Shown: piece after piece, positions 1-9,024 of the stretch | Position numbering within the stretch: the stretch's first letter is position 1 | How the letters are laid out: each line of letters opens with the position of its first letter | DNA from: Dyadobacter bucti | GTDB lineage: Bacteria > Bacteroidota > Bacteroidia > Cytophagales > Spirosomataceae | Direction: 5' to 3' | Assembly: GCF_005869225.1 (NCBI RefSeq) | Contig: NZ_SWFP01000006.1 | Location: 310,001 to 374,000 of the forward strand | Length of the DNA stretch: 64,000 bases | Program-made: the position numbers and the translations under genes | The notes under the pieces: model-generated | What the model was told of the DNA's origin: nothing | Database searches by the model: none | Seen by the model: the letters and a program-made list of their open reading frames with translations, nothing else

Positions 1-1
1 A

Positions 2-490
2 TCCAACGTTAATGAGGTTTTTAAGTTTGTAAAGACCGATAAATCTTTTTTGGGATTGGGGGGCATGGCTTCGAAGCTTACCTTTGCCAAACTCGCTGCC
101 CGCATGGCGATCAGGGTTGTTATTTTTGGGATGAATCAGGAAAATGAGTTGTTGCAGGCATTGAAAGGAAATGCAGGGACTTTGATCCAGCCCGGGAAAA
201 GTACATTATCTTCCCGAAACCGCTGGCTTGGTAGTGGTGGACTGGTTTCAGGCAGGTTGCAAATAGATGAAGGCGCATCCAAAGCTTTGCTCAGGCGAAA
301 AAGTCTTTTGGCGGTAGGGGTGACTGAGGTTACCGGTGAATTTGAATCCGGAGAGATCATTGAAATATATTCACCTGATGAAGAAATGATCGCTGTGGCC
401 CGGGCAAGGGAAACATCCTCATCTATCCGGCAAAACCTGAAAACATTGAATTTTGAAGTGGCGCATGCCAACGATATAGTATTACTGTAA
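2..490 (+). CDS. proB: Glutamate 5-kinase, C-terminal part (ProB)
   Basis: This is the C-terminal 162 codons of glutamate 5-kinase, which phosphorylates L-glutamate in the first step of proline synthesis. The reading frame is open from the first bases of the window, so the start lies upstream. The visible part holds the end of the amino acid kinase domain (GLGGMASKL, a conserved substrate/nucleotide-loop motif) followed by a PUA-like domain with GALLRRK-type and VTGEFESGE motifs. The stop overlaps the proA start by one base (TAATG), so the two genes are translationally coupled. The assignment is secure from sequence and from the proA neighbour; only the kinase N-terminus cannot be judged. Confidence 0.9.
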   Translation, partial: SNVNEVFKFVKTDKSFLGLGGMASKLTFAKLAARMAIRVVIFGMNQENELLQALKGNAGTLIQPGKSTLSSRNRWLGSGGLVSGRLQIDEGASKALLRRKSLLAVGVTEVTGEFESGEIIEIYSPDEEMIAVARARETSSSIRQNLKTLNFEVAHANDIVLL

Positions 491-1740
491 TGAAATCTAT
501 CTTACCTCTATTAAAAGAAACGCGCGACGCATCTGCGGCTGTCAGGCGGTTGTCGGACAAGCAACGCGCTGACCTTCTTATTTTGCTTTCTGATAAAATA
601 CTGGCGAACGTTGAGAACATCGTCGCTGAGAACCAGAAAGACCTTGAATTAATGGATGATGCCGACCCTAAAAAGGATCGGTTGCTTCTGAATGAAAAAA
701 GGATTTTGGATCTTGCTGACAGTCTTCGCGATGTTGCGTCGTTGCCCGACCCTACCAAGGATGTTTTGTCAGAAAAAACAATAGAACAAGGATTATCGCT
801 TCAGAAAATTGCAGTACCGCTTGGGGTAGTCGGAGTCATTTACGAATCGAGGCCAAATGTTACCATTGATGTGGCGTCGCTTTGCCTTCGCTCGGCTAAC
901 GCCTGTGTACTCAAAGGCGGAAAAGAAGCTCATTATTCCAACACTTATCTCGTCGGACTGATCCACGAAGCATTGGCTGAATTTGGCCTGCCGAGCGGAG
1001 CGGTTACTTTGCTGCCTACCGGCCGGGAATTTGTCGGAGAGTTGCTCACGGCCACGCAATTTGTTGATATTATTATCCCGAGAGGTTCGGAAGGACTGAT
1101 CAAATTTGTCCGTGAGAATTCGCTTGTGCCAACCATCGAGACGGGAGCAGGGGTGTGCCACACTTATATAGAGCGGTCCGGGGATCTGGATAAAGGAGCG
1201 GAAATTGTAGTTAATGCTAAGGTGTCTAAGCCTTCTGCCTGCAATGCATTGGATACTGTATTAGTCGATAGAAGTATAGCCGATGCATTCTTGCCAAAAC
1301 TGAAAGAAGGTTTTGTGAAATGGAATGTTGAGGTTTTTGCCGATGATGCTTCATTTAAGATACTACAAAAAGCCGGTTATCCATATCTGCAACATGCTGA
1401 GCCCGAGGATTTCGGGAAGGAATTTCTTGACTATAAATGTTCTGTGAAAGTGGTGGATGGATTTGACGACGCGCTCGAAAATATCAAGACCTATTCATCA
1501 CGGCACTCGGAAGCCATTGTTTCGTCCGACAATGAACTGATCGAAACATTCCTGAAAGAAGTGGATGCAGCTGCCGTTTATGCCAATGCATCAACACGTT
1601 TCACTGACGGTGGAGTGTTTGCTTTGGGCGCTGAAATCGGGATTTCAACACAGAAACTGCACGCCCGCGGACCTTTTGCCCTGGAAAAACTGGTGACTGA
1701 AAAATGGGTGGTAAGGGGTGACGGCCAAGTAAGGTGGTAA
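490..1740 (+). CDS. proA: Gamma-glutamyl phosphate reductase (ProA)
   Basis: This enzyme reduces gamma-glutamyl phosphate to glutamate-5-semialdehyde with NADPH, the second step of proline synthesis in the cytoplasm. The 416-residue length is normal for ProA. Visible family motifs are IYESRPNVT near residue 118, RGSEGLI near 200 and the catalytic cysteine in KPSACNALDT at about residue 251. The ATG overlaps the last base of the proB stop. In many Bacteroidota proBA sits inside the arginine gene cluster, which fits the ArgE-like deacylase that follows. The function is well supported. Confidence 0.96.
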   Translation: MKSILPLLKETRDASAAVRRLSDKQRADLLILLSDKILANVENIVAENQKDLELMDDADPKKDRLLLNEKRILDLADSLRDVASLPDPTKDVLSEKTIEQGLSLQKIAVPLGVVGVIYESRPNVTIDVASLCLRSANACVLKGGKEAHYSNTYLVGLIHEALAEFGLPSGAVTLLPTGREFVGELLTATQFVDIIIPRGSEGLIKFVRENSLVPTIETGAGVCHTYIERSGDLDKGAEIVVNAKVSKPSACNALDTVLVDRSIADAFLPKLKEGFVKWNVEVFADDASFKILQKAGYPYLQHAEPEDFGKEFLDYKCSVKVVDGFDDALENIKTYSSRHSEAIVSSDNELIETFLKEVDAAAVYANASTRFTDGGVFALGAEIGISTQKLHARGPFALEKLVTEKWVVRGDGQVRW

Positions 1741-1762
1741 CTATGAACCACTGACTTTTCCA

Positions 1763-1770
1763 TATCTTTG
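1763..1770 (+). promoter_or_regulatory. Bacteroidota -7 box (TATCTTTG)
   Basis: The octamer matches the Bacteroidota consensus TAnnTTTG exactly and lies 35 bases before the TTG start of the deacylase gene. No convincing TTG-type -33 element is visible upstream, so this is a probable but partial promoter. Confidence 0.45.
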
Positions 1771-1805
1771 CGCAAAGAAATTATGTTCACAGTTGCCCTA
1801 TTGTT

Positions 1806-2882
1806 TTGGAAAACGTCAAAATACTATCTTACGAAGCGATTGAGCTTTTAAAAAAACTAGTCGAAACCCCTTCATTCAGTAAAGAAGAAGACACTACTGC
1901 CCGAATCATTTCTGATTTTTTTGAGGGAAAGAATATTCCGCTTCAACGAAAAAAGAATAATATATGGGCTTATAATCTTCACTTTGATGCGTCGAAACCA
2001 ACTGTGTTACTGAATTCCCATCATGATACAGTAAAACCCAATAAATCCTGGACTCTGGATCCCTTTAAAGCCCTGATTGAGGATGGTAAGCTCTACGGGT
2101 TGGGAAGCAATGATGCCGGCGGTTGCCTCGTATCACTAATTGTTACTTTTTGCCATTTCTATGAGCGGGATGATCTAAGTTATAATCTGGTGATAGCAGC
2201 TACGGCTGAGGAAGAAATATCCGGAAAGGAAGGACTTGAAATCGTCGTTCCGGAATTGCCGGAAATTTCTTTCGCAATAGTTGGCGAGCCGACCGAAATG
2301 CACCTCGCGGTTGCAGAAAAGGGTCTGCTGGTTTTGGATTGTGCTGCAAAGGGAAAATCCGGACATGCTGCGCGGGAGGAAGGCGATAACGCAATCTACA
2401 AGGCATTAAAAGATATCAACTGGATTTCCAGCTACCAGTTCCCGAAAGTTTCTCCCACTTTGGGGCCGGTAAAAATGTCCGTGACAATTATTAACTCCGG
2501 TACTCAGCATAACGTGGTTCCTGATTTATGCACATTCACAATAGATGTGCGCGCTACCGATCAGTATACGCTCGAAGAAATTATAGAAGAAATTCAGGCG
2601 AATATTCAGTCGGAAGTTACTGCGCGTTCGATCCGGCTGAGGCCTTCAAGTATTCCTATGGAACATCCGATCGTCCAGGCTGGGTTGAAACTGGGGCGTA
2701 ATGCTTATGGTTCACCCACCACTTCTGACCAGGCATTGCTGGACTGCCATTCGCTGAAAATGGGGCCAGGGCATTCGGGAAGATCGCACAGTGCAGATGA
2801 GTTTATCTATTTGGAAGAAATAGAAAAGGGTATCGCTCAGTATATATTAATGCTTGAAGACGTTATTGGTAACAAGGGTTGA
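1806..2882 (+). CDS. M20-family deacylase, ArgE-like
   Basis: This is a 358-residue cytoplasmic M20/ArgE-DapE zinc hydrolase. Metal-site motifs are visible: HHDTV at about residues 73-77, GSNDAGG near 100, TAEEEISG near 135 and the late GHSGRSHSADEF motif near 323. The family removes acyl groups from N-acyl amino acids. Next to proBA in Bacteroidota it usually serves arginine synthesis, where several members use N-succinylornithine rather than N-acetylornithine; which acyl group this one accepts cannot be told from sequence. The start is a TTG; an ATG at 1783 is out of frame. Other M20 activities, such as a general dipeptidase, remain possible. Confidence 0.8.
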   Translation: MENVKILSYEAIELLKKLVETPSFSKEEDTTARIISDFFEGKNIPLQRKKNNIWAYNLHFDASKPTVLLNSHHDTVKPNKSWTLDPFKALIEDGKLYGLGSNDAGGCLVSLIVTFCHFYERDDLSYNLVIAATAEEEISGKEGLEIVVPELPEISFAIVGEPTEMHLAVAEKGLLVLDCAAKGKSGHAAREEGDNAIYKALKDINWISSYQFPKVSPTLGPVKMSVTIINSGTQHNVVPDLCTFTIDVRATDQYTLEEIIEEIQANIQSEVTARSIRLRPSSIPMEHPIVQAGLKLGRNAYGSPTTSDQALLDCHSLKMGPGHSGRSHSADEFIYLEEIEKGIAQYILMLEDVIGNKG

Positions 2883-2925
2883 TTTTGCGAAATCAATCGT
2901 CTGTATCATCGCTGCAAGCCGCTAA

Positions 2926-3765
2926 ATGGCAATAATCATGAGGTTCTACACTGAGGACGACGTTCAGACTTTTAATTCCGTGCGGTTTTTGTATTTAAAA
3001 ACGTCTTTTAAAGATTATGTTTTCCGAATTACATTGAACCGCCCGGAAAAACGGAACGCTTTTACCCCGGCAATGGTAGAAGAGATAATTTATGCATTAG
3101 CCTTCGCTCATTATAATCGACAAGTTCGTTGCGTGATAATCGCCGGAGAAGGGCCGGTTTTTTGTGCCGGTGCTGATTTAAATGCCTTTCATGATATTTC
3201 AAATGATCTTCCTAACAATACCTTACCAAAAATTCGGGAAGAGGCGGTTTTAGGAGATGCTTTTGCTGAATTACATAAACCGTCAGTTGCACAAGTGGAG
3301 GGGCCGGTTCTGGCAGGAGGTTTTCTGATTATTTGCGGCTGTACCTTCGTTGTAAGTACTTCCGAGGCAACATATAGTCTTCCAGAGGTGAAAAGGGGAA
3401 TTTGGCCTATGCAGGTCATGGCATCGTTGCTTTCTGTCGTCCATGCGAGAAAAGCACTTGAAATGGCGATTACAGCGAAGGTTTACAATTCAGATGAAGC
3501 TCATCAGTCTGGCCTCGTAACTGAGATCGTAGGGAAAGGAGAAATCATGAATAGGGTTGATGATCTTGCGAAAACAATTTGTCAAAATGCACCATTCGCG
3601 ATCCAGGCGGGAATGAGGGTTTATCAGGAACTTCCTTTAATACCTGAAAATAGAAAACATTCCTATCTGAAAGACCAACTTGCCATTATTCTTCAAACTG
3701 AGGACGCGAAAGAAGGGATAGCCGCTTTCAAAGAAAGAAGAAACCCATACTGGCAGGGTAAATAA
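2926..3765 (+). CDS. Enoyl-CoA hydratase/isomerase family protein (crotonase fold)
   Basis: This is a 279-residue crotonase-fold protein. Oxyanion-hole motifs are visible (CAGADLNAF and EGPVLAGGF) and the second catalytic glutamate is kept in LPEVKRG. The position of the first catalytic glutamate of rat enoyl-CoA hydratase (GGGCEL) reads AGGFLI here, so a leucine replaces it and ordinary hydration of simple enoyl-CoAs is doubtful. Single-glutamate crotonases act as isomerases, hydrolases or hydratases on branched substrates, so the substrate is open. Translation may begin at the second methionine (MRFYTEDD, four codons downstream). It ends convergently with the RNase G gene, 38 bases away. 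Confidence 0.82.
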   Translation: MAIIMRFYTEDDVQTFNSVRFLYLKTSFKDYVFRITLNRPEKRNAFTPAMVEEIIYALAFAHYNRQVRCVIIAGEGPVFCAGADLNAFHDISNDLPNNTLPKIREEAVLGDAFAELHKPSVAQVEGPVLAGGFLIICGCTFVVSTSEATYSLPEVKRGIWPMQVMASLLSVVHARKALEMAITAKVYNSDEAHQSGLVTEIVGKGEIMNRVDDLAKTICQNAPFAIQAGMRVYQELPLIPENRKHSYLKDQLAIILQTEDAKEGIAAFKERRNPYWQGK

Positions 3766-3803
3766 CAAATAAGAAAAATAAATTAAAGTAAGGTGATTAG
3801 TTC

Positions 3804-5366
3804 CTAGTTGCCAGGGACAATTTCAATTTCCTCACCGTACCTGTTATGGAATTTGAAATCAACAACGCCTAGTGAAGTGTCCTTGATCAATTTTACCCAG
3901 GTTTTGTAATGGAAAAGCCATTTGACCTGTTCAGAAATAATTCCTTTGGTAAAATAAGAATGCAGGAACGGATGGAGCGAAATGGTAATTCCGCGTTCAT
4001 TTTGTTTAGTAAGAATGTAATCCAGATTATTCGAGATCACATCAGAGACCAAAATACTGGCCTGAATGGTACCCGTACCTCCGCAAGTAGGGCAGGTTTC
4101 GCGGGTCACAATGTTCATTTCAGGTCTTACACGCTGGCGTGTGATCTGCAATAAACCAAATTTTGAAAGTGGCAGGACGGTATACTTGGATCTGTCACCT
4201 TTCATTTCATCGCGCATGATATCAAAAAGCGTACGTTTGTTTTCCGCTTTTTTCATGTCGATGAAGTCAACCACAATAATTCCCCCCATATCACGAAGAC
4301 GTAATTGACGGGCAATTTCTTTGGCAGCTTCAAGATTCACACTCAATGCTGTGGCTTCCTGATCTTCCTCAGAATTAGATTTATTTCCGCTGTTGACATC
4401 AATAACATGCAATGCCTCGGTATGCTCGATGATCAGATATCCGCCGTTTGGAAGGCTTACCGAGCGTCCGAATAGCGACTTGATCTGTTTTTCCAATCCA
4501 AATTGCTCGAAAAGCTTGTTCTTTCCATTGTGCAATTTGAGAATGTTTTCCTTGTCAGGCGCAATGTTATGGATGTACGCTTTGATATCGTCATAAACCT
4601 CCTTTGAATCAACAGTAATGCTGTCAAAGGACTCATTCAGCATATCCCGAATAATTGAGGAGGCCCGGTTCATTTCACCGATAACCCTGTCACGGGGTTT
4701 GGCGTCGCGAAGCGTTTTGATACCATTTTCCCATTTGTCAAGGCAATCCTGTAAATCCTTATTCAGTTCATCTACATCCTTGCCCGTTGCCACAGTGCGT
4801 ATAATTACACCGAAGTTGGCAGGTTTGATAGAAGACATCAGACGCTGCAGGCGGTTTCTTTCCTGCTTGTCGGTGATTTTTTTAGAAAGGTTTACAGAAT
4901 TGGAAAACGGAACTAATACGATGTATCTGCCTGCAATGGAAATATCGCAAGACAAACGAGGACCCTTTGTTGAAATAGGTTCTTTAACAATCTGTACAAG
5001 TATCGGTTGATTTTTTGAAAGTACCTTATCAATTTTCCCAAGCTTTTCGATCTCAGGCTCCATCTTGAAATTATTCAATTTCCCGGAGTTCCCGCGCTTG
5101 GAAATAACGTCTTTAGTCAGTTTGTTAAGAGAATTGATATTAGGCCCTAAATCGAGATAGTGCAGAAAAGCATCTTTTTCAAAACCGACATCTACAAATG
5201 CAGCATTGAGTCCAGCCACCAATTTCCTGACAGTACCAAGGTAAATATCACCAACGGTAAAGCTTTGATCCGGTGTTTCGACGTGGTACTCTAAAAGACG
5301 TTTATCCTGCAAAAGGGCTATACGTTCTCCCTTTTGAGTAGAATTGATTAGTAATTCGTTACTCAA
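3804..5366 (-). CDS. rng: Ribonuclease E/G family endoribonuclease
   Basis: This is a 520-residue RNase G-type endonuclease, which cleaves single-stranded RNA in rRNA maturation and mRNA decay. An S1 domain lies at about residues 35-125. The catalytic metal aspartates appear in HVIDVNSGN near 322 and VVDFIDM near 367. The zinc-link motif CPTCGGTG is near 425. It lacks the long C-terminal degradosome scaffold of E. coli RNase E, so it is RNase G-like. The start codon is TTG (SNELLIN follows). It shares strand with the bS22-like, TPR and HU genes upstream, an order often seen in Bacteroidota. Confidence 0.93.
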   Translation of the reverse strand: MSNELLINSTQKGERIALLQDKRLLEYHVETPDQSFTVGDIYLGTVRKLVAGLNAAFVDVGFEKDAFLHYLDLGPNINSLNKLTKDVISKRGNSGKLNNFKMEPEIEKLGKIDKVLSKNQPILVQIVKEPISTKGPRLSCDISIAGRYIVLVPFSNSVNLSKKITDKQERNRLQRLMSSIKPANFGVIIRTVATGKDVDELNKDLQDCLDKWENGIKTLRDAKPRDRVIGEMNRASSIIRDMLNESFDSITVDSKEVYDDIKAYIHNIAPDKENILKLHNGKNKLFEQFGLEKQIKSLFGRSVSLPNGGYLIIEHTEALHVIDVNSGNKSNSEEDQEATALSVNLEAAKEIARQLRLRDMGGIIVVDFIDMKKAENKRTLFDIMRDEMKGDRSKYTVLPLSKFGLLQITRQRVRPEMNIVTRETCPTCGGTGTIQASILVSDVISNNLDYILTKQNERGITISLHPFLHSYFTKGIISEQVKWLFHYKTWVKLIKDTSLGVVDFKFHNRYGEEIEIVPGN

Positions 5367-5460
5367 TGTTCAACCAACTTAATGGCTATATAATGTTGAT
5401 AATTAACCGCCCGCTTTTCCAAGATTAAAAGGGGTATTACATGCGTAGGTAAGAAGGCAT

Positions 5461-5487
5461 GACCGGATTTATCAGTTAAATCCGGTC
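5461..5487 (-). terminator. Perfect hairpin downstream of bS22-like gene
   Basis: GACCGGATTT and AAATCCGGTC form a perfect 10-bp stem around a 7-base loop. It lies 12 bases after the stop of the small ribosomal protein gene and before the RNase G gene on the same strand. The following minus-strand sequence is only moderately T-rich, so termination may be partial, or the hairpin may act in mRNA processing. Confidence 0.55.
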
Positions 5488-5499
5488 ATGAATATATTA

Positions 5500-5589
5500 T
5501 TATTTCTTCTTATGTCTGTTTTTTCTAAGTCGTTTCTTTCTCTTGTGAGTTGAAATCTTATGTCTTTTTCTTTTTTTTCCGCAAGGCAT
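5500..5589 (-). CDS. bS22/COX24-like small basic ribosomal protein (29 aa)
   Basis: This 29-codon gene starts MPCGKKRKRHK and ends RKNRHKKK; about two thirds of its residues are lysine, arginine or histidine. It matches the AURKAIP1/COX24-domain peptides that are nearly invariant in Bacteroidota and resemble mycobacterial bS22 and mitochondrial mS38, proteins of the small ribosomal subunit. That role is inferred from the family. The gene lies between the TPR protein and RNase G genes on the same strand and is followed by a strong hairpin. It is short enough to be missed by most gene finders. Confidence 0.88.
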   Translation of the reverse strand: MPCGKKRKRHKISTHKRKKRLRKNRHKKK

Positions 5590-5628
5590 AAATATATGTC
5601 GTTTATAAATAGATAATGGTTTTCTTTA

Positions 5629-6465
5629 TCAGTTGTTCAGGCGGCCTTCCAGCTCACCGATAGCTTGCTGGATCACAGGATCTTTTTCCTCGTTTTTAAC
5701 CTCCGCAAGAACTTTACGGGCTTCTTCTTTATTTCCCAACTCCACAAGTGTCAATCCCAGGTAAAATTTCGCCTTAGTATTGGCCGGATTGTTGGTAAGA
5801 ATTTGTTTGAACCTGTCCGCTGCTTTTGAATATTGATTAGACCTCATAGACAGTATGCCTAAATTGAACAATGCCAGTTCATTCGTAGGATCTGTGTCTA
5901 TAACCTCCCGTAGCATCAAAATCCCCTGCATAGGGTTCTCTGTATTGACATACGTCATCGCCATGTTGGCCTTGGCAGCCAGTAAGCCAGGGTTCTGGTC
6001 AATTGCTTTCTGGTAATATTCCCGTGTTTTAGTTCCGAGATTTTTCGCTTTTTGATCATCGATTGCAAATCCGTATGCTTCGTAGTAACGATCGCCTGTT
6101 CTTACCAGATTTTCAATAGAAGGGGACAAGAGAGTGGACTTTTCAGCGTAAAAAGCGGCGCTATCAAATTTTTGAAATTCGGCAAACTTGTCGGATAACT
6201 TAAATCCAGCCGCTACCTTTTCCTTTTCACCCGCCTGAATAAAGCCACTTCTTAGCTGGTCAACCACTTTCTGTTGCTCAGGAGATAAAGTGGCTCCATC
6301 ATGCGACTGGGGAGAATTTTCAGGAGCTGCCGCTGCTGCGGCAGGCTGAGTATTCTCTTTGTCCATTTCTTTTGCTTTCGTATTCACTACCACTTTCGGA
6401 AGACTGAATAGCGTTCCAACAAGAGCAATAGCTAATACGCAAGAAAGGATAATAGACTTTTTCAT
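5629..6465 (-). CDS. TPR-repeat protein with N-terminal membrane anchor
   Basis: The 278-residue protein starts with a hydrophobic segment (residues 4-24), either a signal anchor or an uncleaved signal peptide. A low-complexity Ala/Pro/Gln linker follows (about 38-55), then helical tetratricopeptide repeats from about residue 130 to the end (for example ALFNLGILSMRSNQYSKAAD). TPR proteins bind partner proteins; no partner is evident here. It lies 28 bases after the HU gene on the same strand, so the two are probably co-transcribed. The specific function is unknown. Confidence 0.75.
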   Translation of the reverse strand: MKKSIILSCVLAIALVGTLFSLPKVVVNTKAKEMDKENTQPAAAAAAPENSPQSHDGATLSPEQQKVVDQLRSGFIQAGEKEKVAAGFKLSDKFAEFQKFDSAAFYAEKSTLLSPSIENLVRTGDRYYEAYGFAIDDQKAKNLGTKTREYYQKAIDQNPGLLAAKANMAMTYVNTENPMQGILMLREVIDTDPTNELALFNLGILSMRSNQYSKAADRFKQILTNNPANTKAKFYLGLTLVELGNKEEARKVLAEVKNEEKDPVIQQAIGELEGRLNN

Positions 6466-6493
6466 ACTGTTATGACCAAACCTTTACAGGAAA

Positions 6494-6799
6494 TTACTTT
6501 TCAGCGACAGCTTTCAATTTGTCACTTTCTTTCACTTGCTCTACAAATACTTTTGCAGGTTTAAAACTCGGTACAAAGTGCTCGTCAATAATCATTGAAG
6601 TTCCCTTCGAAATATTACGGGCTACTTTACGCGCACGCTTTTTATTGATGAAACTACCGAAGCCTCTTACATAAAGGTTCTCACCATCAGAAAGTGAGTC
6701 CTTTACCACGGTGAAAAACGATTCTAGCGTTTGCTGAACATCGCCCTTGTCCACGCCTGTTTTCTCAGAAATCTGTGCGATTATGTCTGCCTTAGTCAC
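6494..6799 (-). CDS. hup: HU-family DNA-binding protein
   Basis: This is a 101-residue HU/IHF-type nucleoid protein that bends and compacts DNA as a dimer. N-terminal helices (KADIIAQISEKTGV) are followed by the beta-saddle motif VRGFGSFINKKR and a DNA-binding arm ending in FKPAKVFVE. The start is a GTG (GTG ACT AAG). A -7 promoter element lies about 67 bases upstream in the divergent region shared with mutY. The roughly 10-residue C-terminal extension beyond the HU core is lysine-rich and common in Bacteroidota. Confidence 0.92.
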   Translation of the reverse strand: MTKADIIAQISEKTGVDKGDVQQTLESFFTVVKDSLSDGENLYVRGFGSFINKKRARKVARNISKGTSMIIDEHFVPSFKPAKVFVEQVKESDKLKAVAEK

Positions 6800-6865
6800 T
6801 TTGATTGTTTACTTTAAGTGGATATTATTTCATTTATTTACTTACTCCTCTAAATTTTGGGAACA

Positions 6866-6873
6866 CAAAGGTA
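6866..6873 (-). promoter_or_regulatory. Bacteroidota -7 box for HU gene (TACCTTTG)
   Basis: On the minus strand the octamer TACCTTTG matches TAnnTTTG exactly. It would give a 5' leader of about 60 bases before the GTG of the HU gene. No clear TTG -33 element is seen at the usual distance. Confidence 0.5.
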
Positions 6874-6958
6874 CGCTAATTTTACCTTAATTTAAAAGGA
6901 TGGCATTTTCATTTTTTTTCTAATTGGTTAAAAAACAGCGTACATAAGTAAAAACAAT

Positions 6959-8038
6959 ATGCTACCCGATCATTTACAGGTAATTGATTTTAATAAAAAA
7001 CTTAAATCGTGGTATCTCGAAAACCACCGTCCGTTGCCCTGGCGGAAGACGAGCGACCCATATAAAATCTGGCTGTCGGAAATTATTCTGCAACAGACAC
7101 GTGTGGCTCAGGGAACTCCTTATTATGAAAAGTTTCTGATTAATTATCCGACTGTTTTTGATCTTGCCAAGGCAGACGAAAAGGACGTGTTGAGACTCTG
7201 GCAAGGATTGGGGTATTACTCGCGTGCGCGGAACATGCATTATACTGCCCGGCAAATCGTAGATGAATTCGAAGGCAGATTTCCGGAAACTGCGGACAAG
7301 CTATCCAAGCTCAAAGGGCTGGGCAATTACACGGCAGCAGCTATTGCTTCTTTCGCTTTTGGAGAGGCAGTGGCGGCGATTGACGGAAATGTATATCGTG
7401 TGATGTCGCGCCTTTTCGGGATTCAGTCGGACATGCTAAGTAATGAGGGGAAAAAGGAGTTTGCTGCGTTGGCAAAAGAGCTCGTTTCGCACGAGGACCC
7501 GGCTACGTACAACCAGGCAATGATTGAGTTCGGGGCTATTCAATGCGTACCTGTTTCGCCCGACTGCGAGGTTTGTCCTTTCACATATATGTGTTACGCG
7601 TATGCGTTTAATTTGCAGAGCAAGTTTCCCGTTAAGGTAAAAAAACTAACTGTCAGGCAGCGCCATCTGAATTACTTTATTATTCAAAAAGGAGATATGC
7701 TGGCTATGCAGGAGAGAAAGGGCCGGGATATATGGAAGGGCTTATATGATTTTTATATGATCGAGTCCAAAGAATCCGAGGTGTTGCCAGATGTATTCAT
7801 TGATGACGATTTGGTTGGCCGGTTATTTACTGCCGGACAGGTCCGGGAAGTACCTAAGTCTTATCTACATCTGCTCACGCACCAAAGATTGAACGTCCGG
7901 TTCTGGTGGGTAAAGATTTTTGAGAATAAGGAATTTGAATTGCCGCCTACGCTTGCCTTTTACACCAAAGAGGAGGTTGAAATTTTGCCCAAACCTATTT
8001 TAATAGATACCGTACTCAAAGAGGAAAATTATCTGTGA
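6959..8038 (+). CDS. mutY: A/G-specific adenine glycosylase (MutY)
   Basis: MutY removes adenine mispaired with 8-oxoguanine in base-excision repair. The 359-residue protein has the catalytic glutamate in SEIILQQTRV (about residue 40), the helix-hairpin-helix loop LKGLGNYTAAAI (about 120), the catalytic aspartate in AIDGNVYRV (about 141) and a four-cysteine iron-sulfur motif with C-x6-C-x2-C-x5-C spacing at about 196-212. A C-terminal NUDIX-like recognition domain follows. In many Bacteroidota mutY is followed directly by ssb and gldE; here two other genes lie between. Confidence 0.95.
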   Translation: MLPDHLQVIDFNKKLKSWYLENHRPLPWRKTSDPYKIWLSEIILQQTRVAQGTPYYEKFLINYPTVFDLAKADEKDVLRLWQGLGYYSRARNMHYTARQIVDEFEGRFPETADKLSKLKGLGNYTAAAIASFAFGEAVAAIDGNVYRVMSRLFGIQSDMLSNEGKKEFAALAKELVSHEDPATYNQAMIEFGAIQCVPVSPDCEVCPFTYMCYAYAFNLQSKFPVKVKKLTVRQRHLNYFIIQKGDMLAMQERKGRDIWKGLYDFYMIESKESEVLPDVFIDDDLVGRLFTAGQVREVPKSYLHLLTHQRLNVRFWWVKIFENKEFELPPTLAFYTKEEVEILPKPILIDTVLKEENYL

Positions 8039-8101
8039 TCATGCGGTTTGAAATCAATTTTACGGAGGTTTAAATTTTGTTTAAAACTTTGTCAACAGAA
8101 C

Positions 8102-8132
8102 GTTGAATTGTATTTTAACTAATATATTTTTG
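8102..8132 (+). promoter_or_regulatory. Bacteroidota promoter before phyH gene
   Basis: GTTG at 8102-8105 and TATTTTTG at 8125-8132 are separated by 19 bases, the textbook Bacteroidota arrangement (TTG - 19 - TAnnTTTG). The predicted transcript starts about 20 bases before the ATG at 8159. Confidence 0.65.
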
Positions 8133-8158
8133 TATTTAACATGTAAAATTGATCCATT

Positions 8159-9016
8159 ATGGCAGGTTTTAATTTAAGTGCAACTCAGGTAGAATCATAT
8201 GACCGCGACGGATATCTGGTGGTTAAAGGGCTTTTTTCGAAGGAGGAAACGGACAAGCTGTATCATACCGCTGTTGAAAATTCAGTCATGCAGAAAAATG
8301 CGATGGATCTGAACGATCAGTCGGGTAAAAAGACGAAGCTGTCACTTTGGTTTACACCGGCTAATGACGTTTTCGGTTATCTTATCCGAAGCGAACGAAT
8401 GGTCAACTCGGTTTGGCAGTTACTGGGTCAGGATAGTCAGGTTTGCCATTTTCACACCAAATTAATGCAAAAGGAACCTAAGGTGGGGGGAGCCTGGGAG
8501 TGGCATCAGGATTATGGATACTGGTACAAAAATCAATTTATTTTTCCAGATCAGTTGATGAGCGTAATGATTGCATTGACGTCAGCCAATAAAGAAAACG
8601 GTTGTCTGCAGGTCATTAAAGGTTCTCATAAAATGGGAAGGGTTAATCACGGTTTTGCCGGAGAGCAGGTTGGTGCGGATATGGAAATGGTAAATCATGC
8701 GTTGAAAACAATGGAATTGGTTTATTGCGAAATTGAGCCCGGGGATGCGCTATTTTTCCATAGTAACCTTTTGCACCGATCCGAGGCTAATTTGTCTGAC
8801 CATCCGAGATGGTCGCTGATTTCTTGCTATAATTCCCAATCGAATATTGCGTACAGTGAGACGTCTACATCCTGGCGAGTACCGGTGTCAACCGTTCCCG
8901 ACCATGCTTTAATGGAATGGGAAGCTTTGTCTTTTGGAGATGCCGATTTTCTGAAAAAGGAAAACGATCCCGCTTTGAAAACCACGGGATGGGAGCAGGA
9001 AGTTAAGACTAGTTAG
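8159..9016 (+). CDS. Phytanoyl-CoA dioxygenase (PhyH) family protein
   Basis: This is a 285-residue Fe(II)/2-oxoglutarate-dependent oxygenase of the PhyH superfamily. The iron ligands are visible as HQD in EWHQDYGYW (about residue 115) and the distal histidine in NLLHRSEANLS (about 207); the arginine near PRWSLISCYN probably binds 2-oxoglutarate. These enzymes hydroxylate a wide range of small molecules, so the substrate is unknown. It has its own promoter. The next gene, 146 bases on, encodes a sugar-type oxidoreductase, which suggests a joint catabolic role, but the gap holds a striking palindrome that may regulate or separate them. Confidence 0.85.
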   Translation: MAGFNLSATQVESYDRDGYLVVKGLFSKEETDKLYHTAVENSVMQKNAMDLNDQSGKKTKLSLWFTPANDVFGYLIRSERMVNSVWQLLGQDSQVCHFHTKLMQKEPKVGGAWEWHQDYGYWYKNQFIFPDQLMSVMIALTSANKENGCLQVIKGSHKMGRVNHGFAGEQVGADMEMVNHALKTMELVYCEIEPGDALFFHSNLLHRSEANLSDHPRWSLISCYNSQSNIAYSETSTSWRVPVSTVPDHALMEWEALSFGDADFLKKENDPALKTTGWEQEVKTS

Positions 9017-9024
9017 GATATTTT

